Assembly (NCBI GenBank): GCA_022711355.1
Contig: JAKLFE010000013.1
Coordinates: 20,825-84,824 of the forward strand
DNA length: 64,000 bases
Direction: 5' to 3'
Source: Spirochaetota bacterium
GTDB taxonomy: Bacteria; Spirochaetota; Spirochaetia; Treponematales; Rectinemataceae
Shown: in pieces, positions 1 through 9,430 of the stretch
Layout of the letters: each line of letters starts with the position of its first letter
Numbering within the stretch: position 1 is the first letter of the stretch
The notes under the pieces: generated by a model
The model's database searches: none
What the model saw: the letters and a program-made list of their open reading frames with translations, nothing else
Told to the model about the DNA's origin: nothing
Program-made: the position numbers and the translations under genes

Positions 1-944
1 CTCGCGCAGCGGAGGTAGCGGCGCACGACCTCCTGCTTGGCCGCCTCGCGGCAGGCCTCGTCGTCCACGATGGCGAAGCCGGCGCGGTTCACGCCCATCT
101 CCGTGGGCGAGCGGTATGCCCCCGGCTCGTCGGTTATCCGGTCGAGGATGGCCTTGAGGATGGGGAAGGACTCGACGTCGCGGTTGTAGTTCACCGCCGC
201 CTCCCCGGCGGCCTCGAGGTGGAAGGGGTCGATGAGGTTGAAGTCCTTGAGGTCGAGGGTCGCGGCCTCGTAGGCGATGTTCACCGGGTGCTTGAGCGGG
301 AGGCTCCAGATGGGGAAGGTCTCGAACTTGGCGTACATGGCCCGGTGCCCGAGGCGGTGGTCGTGGTAGACCTGGGAGAGGCAGGTGGCCATCTTGCCCG
401 AGCCCGGCCCCGGGCCGGTCACGACCACGAGGGGCTTGGTGATCTCGACGCGGGGGTTGGCCCCGTAGCCCTGGTCCGAGACGATCGTGTCGATGTCGGT
501 CGGGTAGCCCTTGGTGGGCTCGTGGGTGTAGACCCGGACGCCCCGGTTCTCGAGCTTGGTCTTGAAGGCCCGGGCGGCGGCCTGGCCCTCCCAGCGGGTG
601 ATGACGACGGCGGCGACGGAGAGGCCCCACTCGCCCAGGTCGTCGATGAGCTTCATCGCGTCGGCGTCGTAGGTGATGCCGTAGTCGGCCCGGATCTTGC
701 GGTGCTCGATGGCCCCCGCGTGGATGCAGAGCACGATCTCGGCCTCGCGCTCGAGCTCCTTGAGCAGCCGCACCTTGACGTTGGGGTCGTAGCCGGGCAG
801 GACCCGTGCGGCGTGGAAGTCCGCGAGGATCTTCCCCCCGAACTCGAGGTAGAGCCGGCCCTCGAAGCGGCGCATCCGCTCCCGTATGTAGGCCGCCTGC
901 TCGGCTATGTACTTCTCGTTGTCGAACGCGACGGCTCCCGCCAT
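1..944 (-). CDS. DUF1846 family protein (UPF0371), 3' end outside window
   Basis: The gene runs off the left edge, so the C-terminus is missing. The N-terminus begins [16 protein letters not shown] and continues through [45 protein letters not shown] and [19 protein letters not shown], the conserved blocks of the DUF1846/UPF0371 family. The family is reported to be hexameric and has no firmly assigned physiological reaction; the glycine-rich GPGPGSGK block looks like a phosphate-binding loop. The ATG at 944 follows a GGAGGTGG ribosome-binding site. It is divergent from the ArsC-like gene. Family is confident, function is not. Confidence 0.9.
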   Translation of the reverse strand, partial: MAGAVAFDNEKYIAEQAAYIRERMRRFEGRLYLEFGGKILADFHAARVLPGYDPNVKVRLLKELEREAEIVLCIHAGAIEHRKIRADYGITYDADAMKLIDDLGEWGLSVAAVVITRWEGQAAARAFKTKLENRGVRVYTHEPTKGYPTDIDTIVSDQGYGANPRVEITKPLVVVTGPGPGSGKMATCLSQVYHDHRLGHRAMYAKFETFPIWSLPLKHPVNIAYEAATLDLKDFNLIDPFHLEAAGEAAVNYNRDVESFPILKAILDRITDEPGAYRSPTEMGVNRAGFAIVDDEACREAAKQEVVRRYLRCA

Positions 945-1026
945 GGACCACCTCCCGGACGGGAAGGCAGTCTACACCGAGCCGCCCGCTTACGGCTACT
1001 CCGGCCGGCCCGGTATACTGGGAGCC

Positions 1027-1365
1027 ATGGGACTGCAGGTCTTCGGCACGAGGAAGTGCCCCGACACGCGCAAGGCCGAGCGCTGGCTCAAGGAGCGGGG
1101 CGTCAAGTACCAGTTCGTGGACCTCGCCGGGAAGGGCATGAGCCCGGGCGAGCTGCGGAGCGTCGCGGCCGCGCTGGGCATCGACGCGTTAGTCGACCAG
1201 GAAGGCGAGCGCTACGCCCGCCGCGGCTTGGCCTACCTGGAGGCCGACCTCGAGGAGGAGCTCCTCGCCGACCCCCTCCTCCTCAAGACCCCCGTCGTCC
1301 GGGACGGGAAGCGGGCCAGCGTCGGCTACCGGCCCGAGCTCTGGAAGGCCTGGCTCGGGGGCTGA
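1027..1365 (+). CDS. ArsC/Spx/YffB-like thioredoxin-fold protein
   Basis: 112 residues, typical of the ArsC-like family. The N-terminus MGLQVFGTRKCPDTRKAE carries a single active-site-type Cys (about residue 11) followed by the TRKAERWL helix seen in YffB-type ArsC-like proteins. The second half has LLKTPVVRDGKRASVGY, matching the cis-Pro and substrate-loop block. The lone Cys suggests a glutathione-linked or non-arsenate role rather than a classical thioredoxin-coupled arsenate reductase. An upstream TATACT at 1014-1019 lies so close to the ATG that the mRNA may be nearly leaderless. It is convergent with the GH43 gene, 4 nt away. Confidence 0.82.
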   Translation: MGLQVFGTRKCPDTRKAERWLKERGVKYQFVDLAGKGMSPGELRSVAAALGIDALVDQEGERYARRGLAYLEADLEEELLADPLLLKTPVVRDGKRASVGYRPELWKAWLGG

Positions 1366-1369
1366 GGGC

Positions 1370-2971
1370 CTAGGGCCGATCCCGGCCCTCGTACTCGAAG
1401 CAGTCGAAATCCGCCGCGCTCCGCGCCGGCGTGCCCTGGGCGTTGGCGAACAGGCCGACCATCGTGCCGGTATGGTGCTTGCCCTCGGCCACGCCCTCGT
1501 CGGAGAGGAAGCTCGAGTCGGCGACCGTCCCGACGGTCCGCCAGCCTCCCTGGTCCGAGAGCTCCCGCGCGAGGAAGCGCCGGGCCTGGCCCTCGACCTC
1601 GACGCGGAGCTCGACGGCCGCCCTCCCGCCCGGATCGTCCAGGGGCAGCTCTCCGAGGACCCGTTTCCGACCGTTGCGGTTCTCGGCGAGCCTGAGCCGG
1701 AGGCCCCGCTCCCGGAGCAGGGCGAGGCTCACGTGGTTGCGCAGGCCGTAGTAGCAGGCCAGCCCGGCCTCGCCGCCTCCCTCGGGCGGGTCGAACTCGA
1801 GGCGGAGCGAGGCGGTATAGCGGTGCTCCGTCTCCCGCCTAAGCAGGGTATTCTTGGCGCCGATCGAGTCCAGGCCCCCGGGCCCGGTCAGGATCCGGAA
1901 GAAGCCGGGCCGCTCCGACAGCGACCAGGAGGAGGGGTCGGGATTGCGGGCGAACTCCCACTCGAGCCGGAGCCGCGGCGCCTCGAAGTCGTCGCGCCAG
2001 GGCCCGTTTCCGGGCCGCCGCGCCGGGGAGGCCGAGGGCAGGTTAGGCGCCGCTTGGATCTCGCTCGGCCCCCTGCCCTCGTTCACCGCGGGCCAGCCTT
2101 CCTCGGTCCAGCGCATCGGGTCCAGGGCGGTCTCGCGGCCGAGGGTGGTCCAGGGGCCGCCGTTCGGGCGGCCGCAGAGGTAGAGCATCCACCAGTCCCC
2201 GGCCGGGGTCTGGATCGGCGAGCCGTGGCCGCAGCGCTGGAGGGGGGCCGAGGGCTCGGCCTGGGTCAGGATGGGGTTATGCGGACACTCCTCGTAGGGC
2301 CCCGCGAGCTTCCGCGAGCGCGCGACGGTGACGCAGTGGCCGAAGCCGGTCCCCCCCTCGGCGAGGAAGGCGTAGTACCAGCCGTCCTTGAGAAGGAGCC
2401 TGGGACCCTCGGCGCAGGGCCTGCCGGTCCCGGCCCAGGCCTGGAAGGCCTCGCCGGCGACGGCCTTCCCGTCGCTCGTGAGGGGGACCAGCGTGAGGCC
2501 CGGGGCTATGGCCATCCAGCGGCTCCCCTCCCCGTCGACGAAGAGGGAGGGATCGATGTTGTCGACCTCGAGGAAGACGGGCCTCGACCAGGGGCCTTCG
2601 GGCCGCTCGGCGCAGGTATAGAGCTGCCTTCGCAGGGGCCAGGCTGTTCCCGGGCCCCCGGGTATCCCCTCGGGAGGGTTGTTGAGCCTGAGGGTGGCGT
2701 AGAGATGGAAGAGCCCGTCGTGGAAGGAGAGGTCGGGGGCCCAGATGCCGTGGGAGTCGGCGAGCTCCGAGAGATCCAGGTAGGAGCCCTCCGAGACCGC
2801 GTGGCCGACGATCTCCCAGTGCACGAGGTCCCGCGAACGCGAGATGGGCACGGCCGGGAAATACTGGAAGCTGGAGTTCGCGAGGTAGAAATCCTCCCCG
2901 ACCCTCGTCGCCGAGGGGTCGGGGAAGAAGCCGCGGAGGACGGGGTTGCGGTAGCTCCCGCGCGGGCCCAT
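1370..2971 (-). CDS. Glycoside hydrolase family 43 enzyme (beta-xylosidase/arabinofuranosidase type)
   Basis: 533 residues. The N-terminal five-bladed propeller starts SYRNPVLRGFFPDPS, where Asp18 is the expected catalytic base. NIDPSLFVDGEGSRWM carries the pKa-modulating Asp and CAEGPRLLLKDGWYY the acid Glu. The last ~200 residues, from about WRDDFEAPRLRLEWEF, form the beta-sandwich C-terminal domain usual in XynB-type GH43 enzymes. There is no signal peptide, so a cytoplasmic role on imported oligosaccharides is likely. It is the last gene of the importer operon, 9 nt after the second permease. Exact substrate (xylo- or arabino-oligosaccharide) cannot be decided from sequence. Confidence 0.9.
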   Translation of the reverse strand: MGPRGSYRNPVLRGFFPDPSATRVGEDFYLANSSFQYFPAVPISRSRDLVHWEIVGHAVSEGSYLDLSELADSHGIWAPDLSFHDGLFHLYATLRLNNPPEGIPGGPGTAWPLRRQLYTCAERPEGPWSRPVFLEVDNIDPSLFVDGEGSRWMAIAPGLTLVPLTSDGKAVAGEAFQAWAGTGRPCAEGPRLLLKDGWYYAFLAEGGTGFGHCVTVARSRKLAGPYEECPHNPILTQAEPSAPLQRCGHGSPIQTPAGDWWMLYLCGRPNGGPWTTLGRETALDPMRWTEEGWPAVNEGRGPSEIQAAPNLPSASPARRPGNGPWRDDFEAPRLRLEWEFARNPDPSSWSLSERPGFFRILTGPGGLDSIGAKNTLLRRETEHRYTASLRLEFDPPEGGGEAGLACYYGLRNHVSLALLRERGLRLRLAENRNGRKRVLGELPLDDPGGRAAVELRVEVEGQARRFLARELSDQGGWRTVGTVADSSFLSDEGVAEGKHHTGTMVGLFANAQGTPARSAADFDCFEYEGRDRP

Positions 2972-2980
2972 CGGCGTGGG

Positions 2981-3847
2981 CTACTCCTTGACCGAGCCCA
3001 TGGTCACGCCCGCGATGAAGTAGCGCTGGGCGAAGGGGTAGATGACGAAGAAGGGCAGCATGGCCACGACGACTCCCGCGTTCTTCACCATGTTCGCGAA
3101 GCCGATGATCGCCGGGTCGTTGATGTTCTGCTCGCTCAGGATGAGGTCGCGGAGCTTTATCTGGAAGTTGTAGTAGTCGGTCTTGGAGATGTACATGACG
3201 TAGCGGAAGAACTCGTTCCAGTACTCGACCGCGAAGAACAGGCCTATCGAGGCGAGGGCCGCGGTCGACAGGGGGAGGACGATCGACCAGAAGACCTGGG
3301 GAGGCGTCGCCCCGTCGATCTCGGCCGACTCGAACAGGCTCTCCGGGATCTGCTCGAAGAAGCTCCGCATGAGGATCATGTTGAAGACGTTGACGCTCGG
3401 GGGAAGGAGGACGGCCCAGAGCGTGTTGGTCATGTGCAGGCCCTTGAGCACGAGGAAGGTGGGCACGAGGCCGCCGTTGAAGACCATCGTGACGAAGATG
3501 AACTTCGCGAAGAAGCCGCGGCCGACGAGCTTCTTCTGCCTGAGCACGTAGGCCCCGAGGGTGGCCATGGTCAGCCCGAGGGCCGTGCCGCAGACCGTCG
3601 TGACGATCGAGACCAGGAGGGGCTGGCGGAGGTTGGGGTTGGTGAAGATGCTCTTGTAGGCCTCGATCGAGGGGTTCTTGGGCCAGAAGTTGAGGCCGTA
3701 GATGGTGCTGCGGTCGAAGGAGTCCGAGATCACCTTGGCCAGGGGCACCAGCATCAGGACGAGGAGGAGGAACATGAAAAACACGTTGCAGATCCGGAAG
3801 ATCGAGCGGCCCGCGTGGCCGTTCCGGAGCGAAAAGACTTCCCTCAC
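2981..3847 (-). CDS. Carbohydrate ABC transporter permease, LplC/MalG type
   Basis: 288 residues, inner-membrane protein with six predicted hydrophobic segments. The EAA loop, which docks the ATPase, appears as EIDGATPPQVFWSIVLPLS, and the C-terminus FAQRYFIAGVTMGSVKE is the classic ending of MalG/LplC permeases. The GTG at 3847 follows AAGGGGGAG and gives VREVFSLRNG. It lies 14 nt after the partner permease. Together with that permease and the binding protein it forms an oligosaccharide importer; no ATPase gene is present nearby, as is common for importers that share an MsmK/UgpC-type ATPase. Confidence 0.93.
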   Translation of the reverse strand: MREVFSLRNGHAGRSIFRICNVFFMFLLLVLMLVPLAKVISDSFDRSTIYGLNFWPKNPSIEAYKSIFTNPNLRQPLLVSIVTTVCGTALGLTMATLGAYVLRQKKLVGRGFFAKFIFVTMVFNGGLVPTFLVLKGLHMTNTLWAVLLPPSVNVFNMILMRSFFEQIPESLFESAEIDGATPPQVFWSIVLPLSTAALASIGLFFAVEYWNEFFRYVMYISKTDYYNFQIKLRDLILSEQNINDPAIIGFANMVKNAGVVVAMLPFFVIYPFAQRYFIAGVTMGSVKE

Positions 3848-3861
3848 GCTACTCCCCCTTC

Positions 3862-4779
3862 CTACAGGACGCTCGAGCCGCGGATCTTCCTGTTGATGGC
3901 GTCGGTGCCGAGGACGAGGAAGAGGCCGATGAAGGACTTGAACAGGTCGATGGCGGTGCCCATGCCGTAGTTGCCCTGCTGCACGCCGACGCGGTAGGCG
4001 AAGGTGGTCAGCACGTCGGTGGCGTTGTAGACGTTCGGGTTCTGGAGCACGAAGACCGATTCGAAGATGTTCATGACCTTGCCGAGGTTGAGGATGAACA
4101 CGATGAGGATGGTCGTGACGATGGCGGGGAGGGTGACCGAGAAGACCTGCCGCAGCCTCCCGGCCCCGTCCATCTCGGCCGCCTCGTAGAGCTCGGGGTT
4201 CACTCCCGAGAGGGCCGCGAGGTAGATGATGGTGCCCCAGCCGGTCTCCTTCCAGCGCACGATGAAGAAGTAGATCGGCGTCCACCACTTCTGCTGGGCC
4301 AGGAAGTAGATCGGCTCGATCCCGAGCTCCTGGAGGACGTTGTTCACGATGCCCACCTGGGGCGAGAGGATGAGGGTGAAGATCGAGGACACGACGACCC
4401 AGGACATGAAGTGGGGCAGGTAGAGGATGGTCTGCACGAGGCCCTTGGCCTTCCGCGAGACGAGCTCGTTGAGCAGGAGGGCGACCGTCACGGAGAGGAT
4501 GGTCGAGAGCACGAGGTTCGTGATGCTGTAGAAGAGGGTGTTGCCGAAGGCCCTCCAGAACTGCGGGGCCCTGATCCCGACGAAGAGGTCGGCGAAGTTG
4601 TCCAGGCCGATGAACTTGCGGGCGAAGGGAGTGAACTTGTAGAAGGCCAGCGAGACGCCGACCATCGGCACGTAATTGAATATGATGACGAATACCAGGA
4701 CCGGCGCGAACATGGCGTAGTACATCCAGTCGTTGCGGATCTGCCTGCGCGTCCTGTCCCAATCGCGCGCCTTTACCAT
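3862..4779 (-). CDS. Polysaccharide ABC transporter permease, LplB type
   Basis: 305 residues from the ATG at 4779, preceded by GGAGGAG. Starts MVKARDWDRTRRQ and has LplB landmarks: WMYYAMFAPVLVFVIIFNY, GLDNF and the EAA loop AAEMDGAGRLRQVFSVTLP. An upstream in-frame ATG would add a long unrelated stretch reading through the inverted-repeat spacer, so the shorter start is preferred. It pairs with the LplC-type gene to form the membrane channel of the importer. Confidence 0.93.
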   Translation of the reverse strand: MVKARDWDRTRRQIRNDWMYYAMFAPVLVFVIIFNYVPMVGVSLAFYKFTPFARKFIGLDNFADLFVGIRAPQFWRAFGNTLFYSITNLVLSTILSVTVALLLNELVSRKAKGLVQTILYLPHFMSWVVVSSIFTLILSPQVGIVNNVLQELGIEPIYFLAQQKWWTPIYFFIVRWKETGWGTIIYLAALSGVNPELYEAAEMDGAGRLRQVFSVTLPAIVTTILIVFILNLGKVMNIFESVFVLQNPNVYNATDVLTTFAYRVGVQQGNYGMGTAIDLFKSFIGLFLVLGTDAINRKIRGSSVL

Positions 4780-4843
4780 CACTCCTCCATGAAAGCGAAA
4801 ATCGCAGCAGCGAGGAAAGAGAGAGCTGTCCAGTAGGGGAAAG

Positions 4844-4969
4844 ACCACAGAGGCACAGAGGCACAGAGGGAATATGGGAGAGAAAGAAAGTATGATATCC
4901 GGATGGGGTCGCCTTTCTTCGCGGGTCACCCTTCCCTCTTTCTTCCTCTTGACTCTGTGCCTCTGTGGT
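4844..4969. repeat. Inverted repeat with ACCACAGAGGCACAGAG arms in intercistronic spacer
   Basis: Perfect 17-bp arms, ACCACAGAGGCACAGAG at 4844-4860 and its reverse complement at 4953-4969, are separated by about 90 nt of mostly purine/pyrimidine-rich sequence that can pair partly. The left arm is followed by a second copy of GCACAGAG. It lies in the 235-nt gap between the binding-protein gene and the permease genes, where an RNA hairpin could protect the upstream message or reduce read-through, as REP elements do after malE. Confidence 0.75.
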
Positions 4970-5014
4970 TCAATTCTCCCTTACGTCAGCCTTTTCTCTG
5001 TCGTCGAAAAGCCC

Positions 5015-6439
5015 TTACTTCTTGTTGATCGCCGCGAGCATGGTCTCGACGTACTTCGCGGAATCCTTCTTGTACGCGGCGAGGCCTTCCTCGATCGTCA
5101 TCTGCCCGAAGACGATCTTGGTGACGTACTGGGTCTTGATGTTGTTGAGCTCGGGCAGGAGCTCCAGGTACTTCTCGTTGGCCGGCGGGAGGCCGTAGGC
5201 GACGGAGTTGGCCTGGAACATCTTGAGGGACTCGGAGATCATGGGATCCGGCTTCCAGTTGGGCTGCCAGTTGGTGACCGGGAGCTCGGGGCTGATGACC
5301 GCCTTCAGGAAGAGCTTCTTGGGGTCCTGGAGGGAGGGGAGCCACTTGATCTGGCCGTCCTCGATCTTGTGGAAGACGCCCTCGGTGCCGAAGGTGGCCC
5401 AGGTCTGGCCCTTGCCGCCGTCGAGGACGAACTCGTGGAAGTACTTGAACAGGCCCTCGGGGTTCTTGGCGTTGGCCGTGATGGCGTAGGTCGTCGCGGG
5501 CCGCTCGACGTACTTGGTCTCCTTGATCGGCGGGATGGGCCTGGTGATCGCGTTCGGCACGTTCTTCGTGATGAGGTTGTGGAGGTTGAGGTTCCAGGTG
5601 CCGGCCCAGTAGTTGAAGCAGCCGACCGTGCCCGAGGCCCACTTGTCGCGGGCGTTCGAGGTCTTGTTGGTGATGATCTCCTTGTCGATGAGGCCCTCGG
5701 CGTAGGCGTCGCGCATGCGCTTGAGCGCCTTGGCCATGTTGGGCTCGGTCATGCCGTCGACCCACTTGGAGCCCTTCTTCACGAAGTCGGGGGTCGCGTC
5801 CTGGTAGAACTCGCGGAGGTAGATGTCCAGGGGGTACTCGGAGTTCACGAGGCCGGCCGAGGTGATCGGGATGACCTTCTCGGGCGGGAGGCCGTCGGGG
5901 TTCTTGTTCTTGAACAGGCGGAGCATGTTGATGAACTCGTCGTAGTTCTTCGGGGGCTTCAGGCCGAGCTTGTCCAGCCAGTCGCCGCGGACGTAGGTGA
6001 TGGTCCCGTTGCCGCGCTCGAAGGGGATGCCGTAGAGCTTGCCGTCGATCTTGAGGGCCTCGACCACGGCGGGATCGGCGAGGCGCTTCTTGAAGTCGGA
6101 CTTGTTGTAGAGCTTGGTCAGGTCGTAGAGGGCCCCGGCGTCGGCGTACTTGGTGTACCAGTTGCCGCTCATGATGAGGATGTCGGGGATGTCGCCGGTG
6201 GAGAAGGCGAGGTTGACCTTGTTGTAGTACTCGTTGTGGACGGGGTGGTTGAGGACGAGGTCGATCCCCGTGAGGTCCTTGAAACCGTCGACGAGCTGCT
6301 GCTCGCCGTTCTCCTTGACCTGGAAGGTGCCGTCGACCATCAGCTTGATGGACGCGGGCTTGGCCTGGGCGAGGAGCGGCAGGGCCGCGACCGCCGCGAC
6401 GAGGGCGATGGCGAGCGCCGCTTTGGCGAATCTGCTCAT
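5015..6439 (-). CDS. Extracellular sugar-binding protein of the LplABC-type importer
   Basis: 474 residues. A Sec signal peptide (MSRFAKAALAIALVAAVAALPLLAQA) has no lipobox Cys, so the protein is probably periplasmic rather than a lipoprotein. The mature part has a family-1 solute-binding layout: ASIKLMVDGTFQVKENGEQQ, then FSTGDIPDILIMSGNWY and YALYDLT-like blocks. The ATG at 6439 follows CAGGAGGT. It is the first gene of the operon, upstream of the two permeases, and supplies ligand specificity; the neighbouring GH43 genes suggest a pentose-rich oligosaccharide. Confidence 0.9.
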   Translation of the reverse strand: MSRFAKAALAIALVAAVAALPLLAQAKPASIKLMVDGTFQVKENGEQQLVDGFKDLTGIDLVLNHPVHNEYYNKVNLAFSTGDIPDILIMSGNWYTKYADAGALYDLTKLYNKSDFKKRLADPAVVEALKIDGKLYGIPFERGNGTITYVRGDWLDKLGLKPPKNYDEFINMLRLFKNKNPDGLPPEKVIPITSAGLVNSEYPLDIYLREFYQDATPDFVKKGSKWVDGMTEPNMAKALKRMRDAYAEGLIDKEIITNKTSNARDKWASGTVGCFNYWAGTWNLNLHNLITKNVPNAITRPIPPIKETKYVERPATTYAITANAKNPEGLFKYFHEFVLDGGKGQTWATFGTEGVFHKIEDGQIKWLPSLQDPKKLFLKAVISPELPVTNWQPNWKPDPMISESLKMFQANSVAYGLPPANEKYLELLPELNNIKTQYVTKIVFGQMTIEEGLAAYKKDSAKYVETMLAAINKK

Positions 6440-6536
6440 GGATACCTCCTGTAGGGAATCGGGCTATCGTTGGATCGCGGCGGGGCCTCGGGCCCGGCCG
6501 CCGTGCATCCTCCCTATTCTACCCGGAATTGTAGAA

Positions 6537-7709
6537 TTATCCCGACGCCTGCTTGGACAATTCCGACATCCTCGGCCGCCCCGAGCCCGCCTGGCGGCCT
6601 CCCGCGGCCTCTTCCCAGGTCTCCCGGAGCCAGGCGAAGGCCCCTTCCTGGTCCTCGACCGAAAAGACATGGCCTCCCGGGCGGAGCTCGGCCCGGAAGC
6701 GCCCATTGGCGCCGAAGGCCCGGTAGATGGCCGAGGTTCGCGCGTAGGCCTCGCGCAGGGAGGCCAGGGGGAAGAGGCGGTCGTCCAGGCCGTGGAGCAT
6801 GTACAGGGGCTTGGGGGCCGCCAGCCCGGCCAGGTCGGGAAAGTCCATGAGGCGGGAGAGGCCCGGATGGGTCATGGCGAAGGCGGATTGGCCGCGGAGG
6901 CGGTTCCCGCCCGGGGCCATGAGGCCGGACAGGGTCCCGAAGCTGCAGATCGCCACCGCGGCGCGGACCTCGTCGGAGAGGGCGGCCAGCTGCCAGGAGC
7001 GGAAGGCCCCCATCGAGAAGCCGACCGCGGCCAGGCGGGCGGGATCGGCCTCGGGCAGCGATGCCAGGAAGGCCGCGGCCGCCTCGTCCTCGGCGGCGAT
7101 GAGGCCGGCCCAGGAGGAGCCGAGGCCGAGGAGGTTGCTCGCGACGGCCTGCTGGCTCTCGTAGCCGCCGCAGGCCCGGTCGCCCCAGCCCAGGGCGTCG
7201 ACGCAGAGGGCTATGCAGCCGCGCCTGGCCAGCTCGTCCCCGACGAAGCGGCCCCCGTAGTTGGCCGCCGCCCACTCGGCCGCGGCCGCGGCGCGGGGAT
7301 GGCCCGCCGGCGGGGAGATCATCTTCTCCTTGCCTATGTCGAAGCGGGCCCCGTGGTCGTGGAGGAGGAGGGCGGCGGGGAAGGGGCCTCGGCCCTCGGG
7401 AACGGCGAGGTAGGCCCTGCTCCGTCGATGCCTCCCGATGCGGAGGCTGAGGACGCGGAGCTCGTAGCCCTCCCGGGCTTCCGCCGCCTCGAGCCGCGGC
7501 TCGGGATCGAGGCCGCGGCAGTCCTCGAGGAGGAGGGCGCGGAAGGCCTCCCTGCCGCGCCGCTTCCAGGCTTCGGGATCGGGTTCCCCGCCCCGGGGCC
7601 CCGCTTCGCCTCCCTTCCAGCCGAAGGGGAAGTCCAGGGCCGCCAGGGCCGCCTCGTGCCAGGCGGGCAGGCCCTCGGAGCTCAGGCCGTCGTTCAGTTC
7701 CAGGTCCAT
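6537..7709 (-). CDS. Alpha/beta-hydrolase, probable carbohydrate or acyl esterase (Abhydrolase_7-like)
   Basis: 390 residues from the ATG at 7709 (an in-frame TTG at 7745 would add 12 residues). The likely catalytic triad is Ser in GFSMGAF, Asp in HGLDDRLFP and His in GGHVFS. The block LLLHDHGARFDIGKEKM is characteristic of the large dienelactone-hydrolase-like family that includes acetyl-xylan and related esterases. There is no signal peptide. Location between a sugar importer and a second GH43 gene suggests it removes acyl groups from imported hemicellulose oligomers; that role is inference. Confidence 0.78.
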   Translation of the reverse strand: MDLELNDGLSSEGLPAWHEAALAALDFPFGWKGGEAGPRGGEPDPEAWKRRGREAFRALLLEDCRGLDPEPRLEAAEAREGYELRVLSLRIGRHRRSRAYLAVPEGRGPFPAALLLHDHGARFDIGKEKMISPPAGHPRAAAAAEWAAANYGGRFVGDELARRGCIALCVDALGWGDRACGGYESQQAVASNLLGLGSSWAGLIAAEDEAAAAFLASLPEADPARLAAVGFSMGAFRSWQLAALSDEVRAAVAICSFGTLSGLMAPGGNRLRGQSAFAMTHPGLSRLMDFPDLAGLAAPKPLYMLHGLDDRLFPLASLREAYARTSAIYRAFGANGRFRAELRPGGHVFSVEDQEGAFAWLRETWEEAAGGRQAGSGRPRMSELSKQASG

Positions 7710-7828
7710 GGCTTCGATATGGGGGCCGGTCCCCGGCCTTGTCAAGGCTCGGGAGCCCCGAGGCGGCTCGCGTCCGGGCTTCCCGCGGGCGGCGCGGCGG
7801 TGCTAGCATCCGGCGGCAGGAGGCGGAG

Positions 7829-9427
7829 ATGGAGCAGCGGGACGCAGGGCCCTGGCGGGCCGACCTGGGCGACGGAAGCTACCGCAATCCGGTGCTCCAC
7901 GCCGACTATTCGGATCCCGACGCCATCCGCGTCGGCGAGGACTTCTTCCTCGTCTCCTCGAGCTTCTCCCACTTCCCCGGCCTCCCCCTCCTCCACTCGA
8001 GGGACCTGGTCAACTGGAGGATCGCCAACCACGTCCTCCCCCGCTTCGAGGAGCCGGGCTACGACCGGCCCCGCCACGGCTGCGGGGCCTGGGCGCCGAG
8101 CCTCCGCTACCACGGGGGCTTCTTCTGGCTCTTCTTCGGCGCCCCCGACGAGGGCATCTTCATGTGCAAGGCCGCCGATCCCTTCGGGGCCTGGGACCCG
8201 CCCCGACTCGTCCACCGGGCCTCGGGCTGGATCGATCCCTGCCCCTTCTGGGACGAGGACGGCCGGGCCTGGCTCGTCCACGCCTTCGCGCGGAGCCGCT
8301 GCGGCATCAAGCACCGGCTCGAGCTCTGCCCCATGGCCCCCGACGCATCCGCCCTCCTCGGCGAGGGGCGGACCGTCTTCGAGGACGCCGAGCGGCACCC
8401 GACCATGGAGGGCCCGAAGCTGTACAAGCGCGGGCCCTGGTACTACATCTTCGCCCCCGCGGGCGGGGTCAAGCCGGGCTGGCAGGTCGTCCTCCGCTCG
8501 CGGGACCTGTACGGCCCCTACGAGGACCGGACCGTCCTCCACCAGGGCGCCACCGCGGTGAACGGGCCCCACCAGGGAGCCTGGGTCGAGCTGGCCTCGG
8601 GCGAGTCCTGGTTCCTCCATTTCCAGGACAAGGAGGCCTACGGCCGGGTCGTCCACCTCCAGCCCATGGCCTGGGAGGAGGGCTGGCCCCGCATCGGCGT
8701 GGACCTGGACGGGGACGGGATCGGCGAGCCGGTGGCCCAGTTCCGAAAGCCCGTCGCGGGCGCGGCGCCCCTCGCCCCCGCGAGCTCGGACGGCTTCGAC
8801 GGGGGGCGGCTCGGCCTCCAGTGGCAGTGGCAGGCCAACCCGCGGGAGGAGTGGCTTTCCCTCGCCGAGCGTCCCGGCCGCTGCCGGCTCCGCGCGATCG
8901 CCCTGCCGCCCCCCGCCGCCGAGGCGGCGGAAGGCCCCGCGCCGGTCCCGGCCGGCCCGCCGACCCTCTACGAGGCGCCCAATCTCCTTTTGCAGAAGTT
9001 CCCCGCGCCCGAGTTCCGGGCGACCGTCCGCGTCGAGCTCTCGCCCGACGCCGAGGGCGACCGGGCCGGCCTCGCGGTCTTCGGCCAGCGCTACCGCTAC
9101 CTGGCCCTGGGACGGGACGGCTCCGGGGCGGCGCGCCTGTCCCTCGTGGAAGGGGAGGCCGAAGCGCTCCCCGCGCGGGAGCGGGAGCTCGCCGCCGTCC
9201 CCCTGGGCTCGCTCGGAGCGAGCCTGCGCGTGTCGGTCTCCGAGGGCGCGGTATGCGAGTTCAGCTACAGCGCGGAGGGCGGCCGCTTCGCGCCGATCGG
9301 CGGCCCCTTCGCCGCCGCGCCGGGGATCTGGGTGGGCGCCAAGGTCGGCGTCTTCGCGGTCAACGCCGAGGGCAGCGCCTCGGCGGGCTTCGCCGACTTC
9401 GACGACTTCCTCGTCGAGGGGCCCTGA
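7829..9427 (+). CDS. Glycoside hydrolase family 43 enzyme, second copy
   Basis: 532 residues from the ATG at 7829, preceded by AGGAGGCGG. SYRNPVLHADYSDPDAI carries the base Asp29, GWIDPCPFWDEDG the second Asp, and PTMEGPKLYKRG the acid Glu, so all three GH43 residues are present. The C-terminal ~200 residues form the concanavalin-like domain of XynB-type enzymes. It differs clearly from the other GH43 protein of this locus, suggesting a different linkage or substrate. No signal peptide. Divergent from the esterase gene and 3 nt upstream of the next gene. Confidence 0.9.
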   Translation: MEQRDAGPWRADLGDGSYRNPVLHADYSDPDAIRVGEDFFLVSSSFSHFPGLPLLHSRDLVNWRIANHVLPRFEEPGYDRPRHGCGAWAPSLRYHGGFFWLFFGAPDEGIFMCKAADPFGAWDPPRLVHRASGWIDPCPFWDEDGRAWLVHAFARSRCGIKHRLELCPMAPDASALLGEGRTVFEDAERHPTMEGPKLYKRGPWYYIFAPAGGVKPGWQVVLRSRDLYGPYEDRTVLHQGATAVNGPHQGAWVELASGESWFLHFQDKEAYGRVVHLQPMAWEEGWPRIGVDLDGDGIGEPVAQFRKPVAGAAPLAPASSDGFDGGRLGLQWQWQANPREEWLSLAERPGRCRLRAIALPPPAAEAAEGPAPVPAGPPTLYEAPNLLLQKFPAPEFRATVRVELSPDAEGDRAGLAVFGQRYRYLALGRDGSGAARLSLVEGEAEALPARERELAAVPLGSLGASLRVSVSEGAVCEFSYSAEGGRFAPIGGPFAAAPGIWVGAKVGVFAVNAEGSASAGFADFDDFLVEGP

Positions 9428-9430
9428 GCC

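Noticed and set aside
1472..3970. Very long open frame antisense to the GH43 and permease genes
   Set aside because: Low-complexity Gly/Arg/Pro/Glu composition typical of antisense frames in GC-rich DNA, with no start signal or domain; the minus-strand genes have clear families.
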